From Flavobacterium lacisediminis (lineage in GTDB: Bacteria > Bacteroidota > Bacteroidia > Flavobacteriales > Flavobacteriaceae): a stretch of DNA of 64,000 nucleotides. Shown in pieces: positions 53,995 through 63,849 of this stretch. Every line of letters begins with the position of its first letter. Within the stretch, counting starts at the first letter, position 1. A model generated the notes under the pieces. The model saw only the letters and a program-made list of their open reading frames with translations. It had not been told where the DNA came from and ran no database searches. The position numbers and the translations under genes are program-made. The stretch covers positions 52,827 through 116,826 of the forward strand of contig NZ_JAPCIO010000008.1 of assembly GCF_025909975.1 (NCBI RefSeq). Direction: 5' to 3'.

Positions 53995-54488
53995 TGATTA
54001 TGCTGATTCAAAACGTTAAAAATAATCTTTCCGAAAACATCGAATTACTTCGTCAACTCACAAACGATGAATTCACGCAAAAAAATCCAGAGTTAAGCAA
54101 TGCAACTATTGGAGAACATATGCGTCATATTATTGAGTTGTTTGGCTGTTTGCTAGAAAACTATGATTGTGGAGTAATCAATTACGATGATAGAAAGCGA
54201 GATTTAATACTTCAAACCGATAAAAACGAAGCTATCAATAGGATTGAAAAATATCTTCATGAAATAGACAAAACTAACAAAACCCTCTCGTTAGCGCACA
54301 ATTGTTTTAGTCCTGTTGAATTATTACCAACGAATTATTTCAGAGAATTAGTCTATAATTTAGAACACAGTATTCACCATCAAGCCTTGATAAAAGTAGC
54401 ATTACATCGTTTACCCCATATTCGAATTTCCAATTCATTTGGAGTAGCTCCTTCAACACTTGAATATCGTAGACAATGTGCACAGTAA
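53994..54488 (+). CDS. DinB-like metal-binding four-helix protein
   Basis: 164 residues. ATIGEHMRHIIELFGCLLEN and YNLEHSIHHQALIKVAL supply the three His of the DinB/YfiT metal site. DinB-like proteins include thiol-dependent S-transferases and hydrolases, but the substrate is unknown. Its ATG overlaps the msrB stop (TAATG at 53992-53996), and its own stop lies inside the next gene, so all are translationally linked. A start at 54000 is also possible. Confidence 0.82.
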   Translation: MIMLIQNVKNNLSENIELLRQLTNDEFTQKNPELSNATIGEHMRHIIELFGCLLENYDCGVINYDDRKRDLILQTDKNEAINRIEKYLHEIDKTNKTLSLAHNCFSPVELLPTNYFRELVYNLEHSIHHQALIKVALHRLPHIRISNSFGVAPSTLEYRRQCAQ

Positions 54489-55150
54489 CTTATGTTCCAA
54501 CCAATAATGGCTGTATCATCACTTCTAATAGAGATGAAAAAATTGCACGAGAAAGAGCAATTCCTCCCAAAGAATATTTAATTGATGGAAATAAAATAAA
54601 CTTTCCAAAAGATCCAAAAGCAGGTGGCACTTGGGTAGCACATAATGAAACCAAAGTTATTGTTTTACTAAACGGAGCACAAGAAAAGCATAATCCAAAA
54701 CTTAATTATCTCAAAAGTAGAGGACTAATTGTTTTAGAATTAATGACTGCAGAAAACACTATTGCTCTTTGGGAAAAAATTGATTTATCTAATGTTGAAC
54801 CTTTTACAATTGTGTTAATTGAGAATAATAAATTGACGCAATTGCAATGGAACGAAGTCGAAAAAAGCACAACAGAATTTGATGCTAAGCAATTTCACAT
54901 TTGGTCCTCTTCTACTCTATATTCAAAAGAAATTAGAGAAAAAAGAAAAGTATGGTTCCAGGATTTTATTAAGACAAAAAATAATCCAACATCAGAAGAA
55001 ATTTTACATTTTCATCAATTTACTGAATCAGAAAATAAAGAATTTGGGTTACAAATCAATCGTAATGACATCTTAAAAACTGTAAGCATTACGCAGTGCT
55101 CAGTGACTAACAATAAGATAGAAATGTTATATCTGGATTTATACGAATAA
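54476..55150 (+). CDS. NRDE family protein (TANGO2-like)
   Basis: 224 residues. The start MCTVTYVP and the NRDE signature SNRDEKIARERAIPP, followed by DPKAGGTWVAHNETK and later LTQLQWNEVEK, match the NRDE/TANGO2 family. The Cys at position 2 would be the N-terminal nucleophile after Met removal if it acts as an Ntn-hydrolase. TANGO2 proteins are linked to haem and lipid handling. Overlaps the DinB gene by 13 bp. Confidence 0.87.
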   Translation: MCTVTYVPTNNGCIITSNRDEKIARERAIPPKEYLIDGNKINFPKDPKAGGTWVAHNETKVIVLLNGAQEKHNPKLNYLKSRGLIVLELMTAENTIALWEKIDLSNVEPFTIVLIENNKLTQLQWNEVEKSTTEFDAKQFHIWSSSTLYSKEIREKRKVWFQDFIKTKNNPTSEEILHFHQFTESENKEFGLQINRNDILKTVSITQCSVTNNKIEMLYLDLYE

Positions 55151-55152
55151 TA

Positions 55153-56193
55153 ATGGCTAAACTGAATCTCTTTCTACACAAATTAATTCATTGGGAATAT
55201 TGGCCATATCAAGTGGTTTATTTTCCTGTATATTTTCAATATTTATATTATGTTGTAAGAACACGTTCGTTCTTCTTTTTCAATGCTTCTAATCCTACTA
55301 TTAAAAATGGAGGTTTTTTTATGGAATCGAAAAAAGAAATTTACGATTTGATTCCACCACAATATTATCCAAAAACCATTTTAGTTAGTCCGACCGAAAA
55401 TTTTGAAACCATCTCACAAAGAATCAATAAAGTAAATATTCAATTTCCTTTAATTGCAAAACCAGATATTGGCTTAAGAGGAACGGCAGTTAAAAAAATT
55501 CACAATACTGAAGAGTTAGAAAATTACCTTAAAAAAGCAAAATTTGACATCTTAATTCAAGATTTAATTCCATACAAAAATGAAATTGGTCTTTTTTATG
55601 TAAAACTTCCTAATCAACCTGGAAAAATAACCGGAATTGTTTCAAAAGAATTCATGATTCTTACTGGAAACGGAAAAAATACTATTCGCGAATTATTACA
55701 TCAAGACAAACGTTATTTACTGCAATTAGAAACCCTTGAATCCGAATACAAAGATAAATTGAATACCGTTTTAAAAGAAGGCGAAACCATTAATTTGGTA
55801 CCTTACGGAAATCATTGTCGCGGTACAAAATTTGTAGATGCAAGTCACGAAATTACTTCAGAAATGATTGAAAGCTTTAATACTATTTGCAATCAAATAA
55901 AAGGCTTTCATTTTGGACGCATGGATATCATGTATGAATCGTATGCTGATTTAGCAAAAGGGAAAAATTTCCAAATCGTAGAAATTAATGGCGCTATTAG
56001 TGAACCTACTCACATGTATGACCCAAAACACAGTCTATTGTTTGGCTGGAAAGAGCTTACACGCCACTTTCATTATATGTATTTAATTAGCAAAGAGAAT
56101 AAAAAAAATGGAGCAAAATACTTAACTTTTAAAGAGGGAGTTAATGAATTTAAGAAGCATCATAATCACTATAACATTATTTTAGATTTCTAA
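55153..56193 (+). CDS. ATP-grasp protein (D-Ala-D-Ala ligase-like)
   Basis: 346 residues. The middle and C-terminus show an ATP-grasp fold: INKVNIQFPLIAKPDIGLRG (ATP-binding Lys), TAVKKIHNTEELENYL, IQDLIPY, and the metal-binding FQIVEINGAISEPTHMYD. The N-terminal 60 residues (WPYQVVYFPVYFQYLYYVV) are aromatic and could form a membrane-associated helix. It may ligate an amino acid or similar carboxylate, but the specificity is unknown. It begins 2 bp after the NRDE stop. Confidence 0.8.
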   Translation: MAKLNLFLHKLIHWEYWPYQVVYFPVYFQYLYYVVRTRSFFFFNASNPTIKNGGFFMESKKEIYDLIPPQYYPKTILVSPTENFETISQRINKVNIQFPLIAKPDIGLRGTAVKKIHNTEELENYLKKAKFDILIQDLIPYKNEIGLFYVKLPNQPGKITGIVSKEFMILTGNGKNTIRELLHQDKRYLLQLETLESEYKDKLNTVLKEGETINLVPYGNHCRGTKFVDASHEITSEMIESFNTICNQIKGFHFGRMDIMYESYADLAKGKNFQIVEINGAISEPTHMYDPKHSLLFGWKELTRHFHYMYLISKENKKNGAKYLTFKEGVNEFKKHHNHYNIILDF

Positions 56194-56257
56194 ATTTTAA
56201 TTATGTTAAAAATCTAACATTTTTAGGAAATTTTGCACAAAAAATAGAAATAAAATT

Positions 56258-56265
56258 TATATTTG
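56258..56265 (+). promoter_or_regulatory. -7 promoter box for the MORN/transglutaminase operon
   Basis: TATATTTG, exact consensus, with TTTG at 56232-56235 22 bp upstream. The ATG is 17 bp downstream at 56283. Confidence 0.55.
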
Positions 56266-56282
56266 GTAAATTTTATTTTTCC

Positions 56283-59200
56283 ATGAAAAAAGCCTTCTTA
56301 ACACTATTAATCATTGGGCTTACCAATGCTTTTTCTCAATCAAAAAAAGATTATTCTTTTGTTTACTCTACAGATTCTATTCTAAAAACGGGTTTTGCTC
56401 ACTATGAAAAAGGACAGTACAATGAAGCTGTTGCCGAATTTCAGAAAATCGGAAAAACAGACCCTAAATATTTAGTAGCTCAGCATGAAATTGCGTTATC
56501 ATTATATGCTGGTGATAAGAAAGAACAACTTTTAAAGCATTACGAAACATTGTATAATGAAGGAAAAATGAAAGAACAACCTTCTTTATATACTCTTTAT
56601 GGTACTTTTTATAGTGATGAAAAAGAATATGATAAAGCAGAAAAAATATTTAATGAAGGAGCACAATACTTAAGCAATTCTTCAAATTTCTTATACAATC
56701 AAGCTATTTTATATTTAAGAAAAGATGATCTTCAAAAAAGTGCTGATTTATTAAAAAAAGCAGTTACGATCAATCCTAATTTAGCTTCTGGACATTATTT
56801 TTTAGGCGCTATTGCACTTGAAAACGGTAATATTGTTGAAGGAAGTTTAGCTCTATTAAGTTATTTAGCTATTGCTCCAACAGGAAAATTTGCTGAAGAA
56901 GCGGTTTTAAAATTGAATAATAAATTTGGAGAAAACTATCTTACTAAAGGAAAAGTTGTTTTTTCTACTAGCGGAGATAACTTTGAAGAATTAGAAACTA
57001 TTTTAAGAAATCAACTTCCATTAAGAAAAGCTTATAAGCTAAAAACTGAAATCGACGACATTATTATGCGTCAAATGCAAGCTGTAATGGAATATAGTTT
57101 AGAACACAAAATGGGAGATGGCTTCTTCGAAACTACCTACCTGCCTTGGATTAAAGACGTTGTAGCTAAAAAACAATTTGAAGGTTTTAGCTATTACATA
57201 TTACTTGGATTAGAAGAAAAATTAGGCAAAGAAATTACAAAACACAAAAAAGTAATTACCGCATTTTATGAAAAATATTACTTAGTTGATTTTTGGGATC
57301 AATTTGCTAAAAGAAATATGGATCACTTTGGGCAAAAACAAGAAGTAGTTATTTATTTAAATGATGGAAAACCATTCATTATTGGTCCTGTTGTAAATAA
57401 GAAAAAAGAAGGGAAATTCAAACTTTTAGGAGAACATGGAAATATTGAAGGCGAGTTACATCTAAAAAATGACGAATTAGATGGTTTACAAAAATATTTT
57501 GATTCCAAAGGAAATCTTGAAATGGAAAAAATGTATTCTGTAGGAAAGCTAAACGGTGAAAAAAAAGAATACTATTCTAATGGTAACTTAAGTACTATTG
57601 AAATTTATAAAGATGATGTACTTCATGGATTAAGCAGTACTTACCATGTAAATGGCGGTAAAAACTGTGAGCTTAATTTTACAAATGGAGAACGAGATGG
57701 TGCCTTAACTTGTTATTATCCAAACGGAAACAAAAGCAGTGTAATTACATACGCTAAAGGAAAATTAAATGGTTCTTATACACTTTATAATGAAATTGGA
57801 GACATTACAGTGTCAACTACCTATAAGAATGATGAAATTGATGGCAAGTACACACAATACTTTGATGGTAAAACAATTAAAGCTGAAGGTGAATACGCAA
57901 ACGGTAAACCAACAGCTAATTATAAAAAATACTATGCCAATAAAAATTTAGAATATGAGAATTTTTATACCAATGGAAAAATTACCAAAACCACAAACTA
58001 TTTCTTTACTGGTGTAAAAGCTTCTGAATTAATTTTTAATGATAAAGAAGAATTAGAATCGTACAGTTATTTCAACCCTAAAGGAGAAAAATACTTCGAA
58101 GAAAAATACAAAGGAGGCGAGTTAAAATCAGGATTACAATATTCGTACGCAAATCCAAAACCTGATGAAATCAATCTTACTAAAAAAGCATTCAGTATTT
58201 CTAGTTTGAACAGTAACAAACAAATAACTGGTTTCTTTGAGAAAGGAAAAAAATCGGGAGAATGGAATTATTACTTTACAAATGGAAATTTAAAAATCAA
58301 AGAAAATTACATCAACGGAAATCAAACTGGTTTATGCCATTCCTATAATAACAGAGCTCAACTAATGAGTATTTCTCATTATACAAATGATGCCTTAAAT
58401 GGTGTTTATGAAATTTATGATAGTGGTGTTTTAAACGAAATTTCAAATTATACTAATGGTACCCAAAACGGTCCTTATACTACTTATTACCCAGATGGAT
58501 CTATAAAAATAGAAGGTTTTCTATTAGATGGCGATGTTAGTTATATTAAAACAAATTACAGACAATCTGGAAAACTTTCTCAAGTTTCAAAATTTGTTGA
58601 AGGTGAAATTATCTTTTCTGAGAGTTATGACAATAACGGGAAAAAAGAATTTGAATTTGACTACAAAAACAAATCTGGAAAATTCAATTTAAGTCTTAAT
58701 AACGGAGCATCATCTCAAGATTTTGAAATGGTGAACGGAAATTATAATGGTAAATTTACTTCAAAAGATAAATTAGGTAACAAAATTTCTGAATCACAAT
58801 ATGTAAACGGAAAGCTTAACAACAATTACAAATATTACAGTCCATACGGAACATTAATGTTTGAAAGAAACTACTATTGTGGTTTAATTACAGGAACTGA
58901 TACACAATATGATTTAGTTGGAAATTTAAGAATTACTAGTGAATATGTATTAGGTGCTGAAAATGGTAAAACAATTCGTTACTACCACAACAAAGCAAAA
59001 ATGTTTGAATATAACGAATTAGATGGTCTAACTGATGGTGAATATATTTATTACAACCAAAAAGGAGAACCTGTCTTAAAAGTAAATTTTGAAAGTAGTG
59101 CTTTAGTAAGTTATGCAACATTAAGCAAAACGGGTGGTTTTTCAGAAAATGTAAAAACCCCAGCAGAAAACGCAGAAATTACTTCTTTGTATCCAAATGG

Positions 59201-59543
59201 AAAAGTAGCAATGAAAGTAACATTTGTAAAGGGAAATATCAATGGTAAATTGGTAATTAACAATGCAGAAGGTAAACCAGAATATGAAGCAAACTACAAA
59301 AATGGTTTATTTGAAGGAGAACGTACTGAATACTACTCTAACGGAAAAGTATACAAAAAAGAAAATTTGAAAAACGGAGATTTTGAGGGAGTTCATACTT
59401 ACTTCAAAGAAGATGGAAAACCATGGTTAACAGCAAATTATAAAAATGATGAACTTCAAGGTGACTTTTTAATTTACACTAATGGTGTTTTAACTCTAAC
59501 TAAAAAATACGATTCAGATGAATTGGTTGAAATCAGCAAATAA
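56283..59543 (+). CDS. Exported TPR and MORN-repeat protein
   Basis: 1086 residues. Signal peptide MKKAFLTLLIIGLTNAFSQ. Residues 30-215 form TPR-like helical pairs (YEKGQYNEAVAEFQKIGK and DEKEYDKAEKIFNEGAQYL). From about residue 370 to the end there are some 25-30 degenerate MORN units, such as GLQKYFDSKGN, GSYTLYNEIGD, GVYEIYDSGVL, and GPYTTYYPDGS, the kind called YwqK-family. MORN repeats make elongated beta-sheets for protein or membrane binding. No toxin gene adjoins it. The 3' end overlaps the next gene by 26 bp. Confidence 0.87.
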   Translation: MKKAFLTLLIIGLTNAFSQSKKDYSFVYSTDSILKTGFAHYEKGQYNEAVAEFQKIGKTDPKYLVAQHEIALSLYAGDKKEQLLKHYETLYNEGKMKEQPSLYTLYGTFYSDEKEYDKAEKIFNEGAQYLSNSSNFLYNQAILYLRKDDLQKSADLLKKAVTINPNLASGHYFLGAIALENGNIVEGSLALLSYLAIAPTGKFAEEAVLKLNNKFGENYLTKGKVVFSTSGDNFEELETILRNQLPLRKAYKLKTEIDDIIMRQMQAVMEYSLEHKMGDGFFETTYLPWIKDVVAKKQFEGFSYYILLGLEEKLGKEITKHKKVITAFYEKYYLVDFWDQFAKRNMDHFGQKQEVVIYLNDGKPFIIGPVVNKKKEGKFKLLGEHGNIEGELHLKNDELDGLQKYFDSKGNLEMEKMYSVGKLNGEKKEYYSNGNLSTIEIYKDDVLHGLSSTYHVNGGKNCELNFTNGERDGALTCYYPNGNKSSVITYAKGKLNGSYTLYNEIGDITVSTTYKNDEIDGKYTQYFDGKTIKAEGEYANGKPTANYKKYYANKNLEYENFYTNGKITKTTNYFFTGVKASELIFNDKEELESYSYFNPKGEKYFEEKYKGGELKSGLQYSYANPKPDEINLTKKAFSISSLNSNKQITGFFEKGKKSGEWNYYFTNGNLKIKENYINGNQTGLCHSYNNRAQLMSISHYTNDALNGVYEIYDSGVLNEISNYTNGTQNGPYTTYYPDGSIKIEGFLLDGDVSYIKTNYRQSGKLSQVSKFVEGEIIFSESYDNNGKKEFEFDYKNKSGKFNLSLNNGASSQDFEMVNGNYNGKFTSKDKLGNKISESQYVNGKLNNNYKYYSPYGTLMFERNYYCGLITGTDTQYDLVGNLRITSEYVLGAENGKTIRYYHNKAKMFEYNELDGLTDGEYIYYNQKGEPVLKVNFESSALVSYATLSKTGGFSENVKTPAENAEITSLYPNGKVAMKVTFVKGNINGKLVINNAEGKPEYEANYKNGLFEGERTEYYSNGKVYKKENLKNGDFEGVHTYFKEDGKPWLTANYKNDELQGDFLIYTNGVLTLTKKYDSDELVEISK

Positions 59544-61452
59544 AATAGTTGTTACTTGTGTGCTTATCGGATGTACTTCGATAGGCGTACAAGCTCAGCA
59601 AACCTTTGAGGACTACAAAAAAGAATATCCCGATTTTAACGAGGTTGTACTTTTAGATTATCAAGGGTATGATATTTCTATCGAAAACAAAAAGTTGAAA
59701 ATCATTCAAAATACATCATTTGAATCGATGATACTTTCTGAAAATGGCATTCACAATAACGAAGAAACTTTTACTTATTCTGAATTAGTAAAACTATTAG
59801 AATATGACGCTTTCTCAGTTATCAATACCAATGGAAAAGATAAAAAAATCAAAGTGACACAATCTACTGAGAAAAACTCAAGCAGTAGTTCAGTATTCTT
59901 TGACGACATTAAAGAAAGACAACTTATTTTTCCTCATTTAGAAAAAGGAGCTAAAAAAGTTTACAATTACAAACGAGAATTTGTAGATCCATTTCTACTT
60001 CATAAGTACATGTTTATTGGAGGATACCCAATAAAAAATGCCACATTTGAAGTAAAAACCGATAAAAACGTAAACATCGGATTTAAAATTTTTAATGACC
60101 CAAACAATACCATTCAATTCAAAAAAACCGAAGTAAAAGGTAAAATGGTCTACACTTGGACATTAAAAAACGTTAAAGCATTCAAATTTGAATCTAACGG
60201 ACCTGGTGTTTTACATACAGCACCTCACATTGATATTTACGTTAAAGATTATACGATAAACGACAAAAAAACTATCGTTTTAGATGATGTTTCATTGTTA
60301 CACAAATATTACCAAGGTTTTGTAAACAATCTGAATAAAAAAGAGTGTATCGATTTAAAAAAGATTACAGAAGAAATTACTAAAGACAAAACCTCTGATG
60401 AGGAAAAAATCAAAAGCATTTTTTATTGGGTAAAAGACAATATCAAATATGTAGCTTTTGAAAACGGCTACGAAGGTTTTATCCCAAGAGAAGCCGATTT
60501 AGTATTCGAAAGAAAATTTGGAGATTGTAAAGACATGGCAAATATCATAGTTTCTATGTCAGAATATGCCAATATAAAAGATGTAAATTTATGTTGGATT
60601 GGAACCAGAGAAATTCCTTACTCCTACTCTGAATTAGCAACACCTGCTGTAGATAATCACATGATTGCAGCTTATAAAAAAGGAGAAGATTATATCTTTT
60701 TAGATGCTACTGATAGAGAAACGCGTTACGGATTACCAACTTCTTTTATTCAAGGAAAAGAAGCTTTAATCAATAATGGAAAAGAATTTAAAATTGTAAA
60801 AGTTCCAGTTATTGATGCTAAAAAAAATCAGGTAGACGATATCGTAAAAGTTCAAATAAAAGACGGAAAGCTTATTGGAAAAGGAAAAATGGAATTCAAT
60901 GGTTTTAACCGAAGTATGACCTTAATGCAAATTGGTGACGCTTCAGGAAAAACCCGTTTTGAAATGATTAAAAGCTTAGTCTTAAAAGGAAATAACAAGT
61001 TCAACCTAAATTCATTTACTGAAGAAAATATTGGCAATCGCGATTTACCTTATAATGTAAATTACGATTTCGAATTGGATAATTACCTAATCAAAGTAGA
61101 AAAAGAGCTGTACCTAAATCCTTATTTACACAAAGTATTCGAAAAAAATCCAATTCAAAAAGACCGCGTTACAGGCTATGATTTTGAAATTGTTTCTTTT
61201 TTCAATTCAGAATACGAATTTGAAATTCCTACCAATTACAAAGTAAAATACATTCCAAAAAACTTTACTTTAGATAACGAATTACTAAAAGTTAATGCTG
61301 TTTTTACAGAAAGTAATAATAAGATTTTAGTGAAATACACGTTTGAAGTTAAAAAACTGGTAATTGAACCAAGCGATTTTCAATTGTGGGATGACAGCAT
61401 TAAAAAAATGAAAAGCAACTATAGCGAAACTTTAATTTTAACTGAAAAATAA
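59518..61452 (+). CDS. DUF3857 / transglutaminase-like exported protein
   Basis: 644 residues. The signal peptide ends near GVQAQQ. N-terminal DUF3857 beta region (about 30-270) and a transglutaminase-like core: KIKSIFYWVKDNIKYVAFEN, GDCKDM with Cys337, DNHMIAAY with His381 and FLDATD with Asp396/399, so the catalytic triad is complete. A beta-rich C-terminal domain follows. Such proteins may crosslink or cleave in the periplasm, but activity and substrate are unknown. Starts inside the MORN gene; a non-catalytic paralogue follows 10 bp later. Confidence 0.88.
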   Translation: MNWLKSANKIVVTCVLIGCTSIGVQAQQTFEDYKKEYPDFNEVVLLDYQGYDISIENKKLKIIQNTSFESMILSENGIHNNEETFTYSELVKLLEYDAFSVINTNGKDKKIKVTQSTEKNSSSSSVFFDDIKERQLIFPHLEKGAKKVYNYKREFVDPFLLHKYMFIGGYPIKNATFEVKTDKNVNIGFKIFNDPNNTIQFKKTEVKGKMVYTWTLKNVKAFKFESNGPGVLHTAPHIDIYVKDYTINDKKTIVLDDVSLLHKYYQGFVNNLNKKECIDLKKITEEITKDKTSDEEKIKSIFYWVKDNIKYVAFENGYEGFIPREADLVFERKFGDCKDMANIIVSMSEYANIKDVNLCWIGTREIPYSYSELATPAVDNHMIAAYKKGEDYIFLDATDRETRYGLPTSFIQGKEALINNGKEFKIVKVPVIDAKKNQVDDIVKVQIKDGKLIGKGKMEFNGFNRSMTLMQIGDASGKTRFEMIKSLVLKGNNKFNLNSFTEENIGNRDLPYNVNYDFELDNYLIKVEKELYLNPYLHKVFEKNPIQKDRVTGYDFEIVSFFNSEYEFEIPTNYKVKYIPKNFTLDNELLKVNAVFTESNNKILVKYTFEVKKLVIEPSDFQLWDDSIKKMKSNYSETLILTEK

Positions 61453-61462
61453 TACGATTCAA

Positions 61463-63430
61463 ATGAGAAAACTAATAGCTCAAAGCCTTCTTGTTTTATT
61501 CTTGTGCAGCGTCAATTCGATTGTAGCACAAGATTACACCTTCAAAAACTACAAATGGGAACAAAAACCAGAAGCTTTTTCGGTTCCAGAACAATATAAA
61601 AATGAAAACGAAGTAATCGTAAGTCGTACAATTAAAGTTGAAATTATTTCAGACAAAAACGGACCAAAACAATATTATTTACTTCACGATAAAATCTTCA
61701 TCAATTCCGATGATGCTATCGAGAAAAACAACAAAATCTACTTACCTTTTAATTTAAAGGAGAACGTAATTAAAAACGAAGCTCGTGTTATTTTAAAAAG
61801 TGGTAAAATCATTACTTTAGATAAAAAAGATATCAAAGAAGAAGTAGATGAAGAACGCGGTGTTAAATTTAATTATTTCGCTATTAATGGTTTAGAAAAA
61901 GGAGCTGTAATTGAAAAAATATTCGTTTTAGAAGAAATGCCAGAATTAAACGGAAAAACGTTTAAAATGCAAGATGATTTACCTATTATGGATATCAACT
62001 TCGAGTTAATCTATCCAAATCATTTAGTATTCAAAACAAAAGGATACAACAATTTAGCAGAAGCTGTTTTAGACGAAAAAACACATAAAGACAAAATTGC
62101 AATCTCAGTTAAAGAATCAAATGTTCCAAAATTAGAAGACGATGAAAAGTATTCAAACTGGAAAGCTAATATTAAATTTTTCCGTTACAAACTTGATGCT
62201 AACTTATACAATGGTTCAAAAAATCTTTATAACTACAAAGAATTTGCATCTAATGTATACGAAAGGTTCAATATCGAATTAGACAAAAAAAACCAGAAAG
62301 CTGTTGACGATTTTTGTAAAACCATTACCAAATCAGCCGATTTACAAGAGCAAATTTGGAACATTGAAAACAAAGTCAAAAAAACAATTGCGTATAACCG
62401 CTATTTCGATACCAAAGAAAATCTAAGCGATGTAATCAAAACTAAGCAAGCAAATCAAACAGAGGTTTTAGCGCTTTATTTAGCTATTTTCAAGTATTTT
62501 AAAATCGAAAACCAAATTGTATTTGCTTCTAATCGTTATGATATTACGTTTGATCCAGAATTTGAAAGCTATGAAAACTTAGATGAGTTATTATTCTTTT
62601 TCCCAACGATTAAAAAATTCATGACACCAACAGAAATCGAATATAGAATTCCATTAATCCCAAATACATTAGCTAATAATAACGGGCTTTTCATCAAAGG
62701 AAAAGAATTTGCAGGAGTTAAAATGGGAATTGGTGAAATCAACTTTATTACAATTCCTGGAGTAGAAATCACTCATGACGTTATGGATATTACAATCGAT
62801 TTCACAAAAGATATTGAAAATCCAACTATTACTAACGAAGTTACTTTTGGTGGTTATTCTGCATTAAATTTCCAACCTATTAAAGATTTTGCTCCAGCAG
62901 ATCAATACAAAGAAATTTTAAAAAGCATCGCCGAAAACTATACCATTCAAGAAGAATATACTTCATTAACAACAGAAAACGATGGTACTGAGTTCATTGG
63001 TAAAAAACCATTCATTTTAAAAGTTACTTTTGAAGGAAAAGATTTAGTACAAAAAGCAGGAGACAATTATTTATTCTCTGTAGGAAAAACGATTGGTTCA
63101 CAAATGGAATTATACCAAGAAAACAAACGTATGATGCCAGTTGAAATTGATTATCCGCACTCGTACTTCCGTAAAATAAAAATCATTTTACCTAAAGGAG
63201 CCACGGCAAAAAATTTAGAAAATTTCAACATGAGTCACAAAACCGACATCAATGGTAAAACAGAAGCAACCTTTGTAAGCAATTACAAGACCCAGGGCGA
63301 CGAAATTCTAATTGAGAACACAGAATACTATAATGTGATTAATTATCCTTTAGAACACTTCGAATCGTACAAAGCAGTCATCAACGCTGCCGCCGACTTC
63401 AACAAAATAGTCATCGTACTAAATAAGTAA
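61463..63430 (+). CDS. DUF3857 protein with degenerate transglutaminase domain
   Basis: 655 residues. Signal peptide ends near SIVAQ. The domain order copies that of the previous gene. Aligned to VFERKFGDCKDMANI of the neighbour, this one reads VIKTKQANQTEVLAL, so the catalytic Cys is Gln332; the His and Asp segments (DNHMIAAY and FLDATD) are also replaced. It is therefore expected to be inactive as a transglutaminase and to act as a partner or binding protein. The operon ends in a terminator at 63437. Confidence 0.85.
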   Translation: MRKLIAQSLLVLFLCSVNSIVAQDYTFKNYKWEQKPEAFSVPEQYKNENEVIVSRTIKVEIISDKNGPKQYYLLHDKIFINSDDAIEKNNKIYLPFNLKENVIKNEARVILKSGKIITLDKKDIKEEVDEERGVKFNYFAINGLEKGAVIEKIFVLEEMPELNGKTFKMQDDLPIMDINFELIYPNHLVFKTKGYNNLAEAVLDEKTHKDKIAISVKESNVPKLEDDEKYSNWKANIKFFRYKLDANLYNGSKNLYNYKEFASNVYERFNIELDKKNQKAVDDFCKTITKSADLQEQIWNIENKVKKTIAYNRYFDTKENLSDVIKTKQANQTEVLALYLAIFKYFKIENQIVFASNRYDITFDPEFESYENLDELLFFFPTIKKFMTPTEIEYRIPLIPNTLANNNGLFIKGKEFAGVKMGIGEINFITIPGVEITHDVMDITIDFTKDIENPTITNEVTFGGYSALNFQPIKDFAPADQYKEILKSIAENYTIQEEYTSLTTENDGTEFIGKKPFILKVTFEGKDLVQKAGDNYLFSVGKTIGSQMELYQENKRMMPVEIDYPHSYFRKIKIILPKGATAKNLENFNMSHKTDINGKTEATFVSNYKTQGDEILIENTEYYNVINYPLEHFESYKAVINAAADFNKIVIVLNK

Positions 63431-63436
63431 ATTACC

Positions 63437-63467
63437 AAATCCGACTTCACAAGAGTCGGATTTTTTT
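63437..63467 (+). terminator. Terminator of the MORN/transglutaminase operon
   Basis: AAATCCGACT (63437-63446) and AGTCGGATTT (63454-63463) form a perfect 10-bp stem with a 7-nt loop and a T tract. Confidence 0.88.
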
Positions 63468-63560
63468 ATGGGCGTTCCCCAAGAGTCGGGCTATCCGCAC
63501 TCGCTTTAATTGGTTGCCTGAGGTGAGCTCAAACAAATGCTCCTAACCCTAACGTGGAAA
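63468..63560 (+). repeat. GC-rich degenerate intergenic repeat
   Basis: This stretch (ATGGGCGTTCCCC, GTCGGGCTATCCGCACTCGC, GGTGAGCTC) is far richer in G and C than the coding regions around and has no ORF. I have the impression that similar sequence recurs between genes in Flavobacterium, but cannot confirm it here. A second fragment is at 63850-63890. Confidence 0.4.
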
Positions 63561-63676
63561 TAATTTTCAGTTGAAATGAATTTGGTAAATATTTTATATA
63601 TTGCTAAGCTAATTTACAAAGCAAGAAAAAGTGTTTAAGGATAGTATTTCTTTATTTTAAATTTAAAACTTATTTT

Positions 63677-63844
63677 ATGAATGATAATAACAATTACATT
63701 AGTGGAGAAGCTGTTATAATTGGTTGTGAAAATGAACTTATGTGCTTTCTTGATCAAATTATTTATATAACTGGATTCATTACTATTATATATTTAGTTT
63801 TCAAAGGAATAATATATATATATTCTAAATTTATTAATAAATAA
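63677..63844 (+). CDS. Small membrane protein of 55 residues
   Basis: ATG to TAA, 56 codons. The N-terminal 20 residues are polar (MNDNNNYISGEAVIIGCENE), then one long hydrophobic helix (ITGFITIIYLVFKGIIYIY) and a short Lys tail, so a single-pass membrane protein is predicted. Upstream are two likely promoter-like AT stretches but no exact consensus. It sits between two repeat fragments and has no recognised family. Could be a true small gene or chance. Confidence 0.42.
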   Translation: MNDNNNYISGEAVIIGCENELMCFLDQIIYITGFITIIYLVFKGIIYIYSKFINK

Positions 63845-63849
63845 AAATT

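Noticed and set aside
56283..59543. Antitoxin of a YwqK-type toxin-antitoxin system
   Set aside because: The name derives from MORN repeats; there is no toxin gene and the protein is exported.
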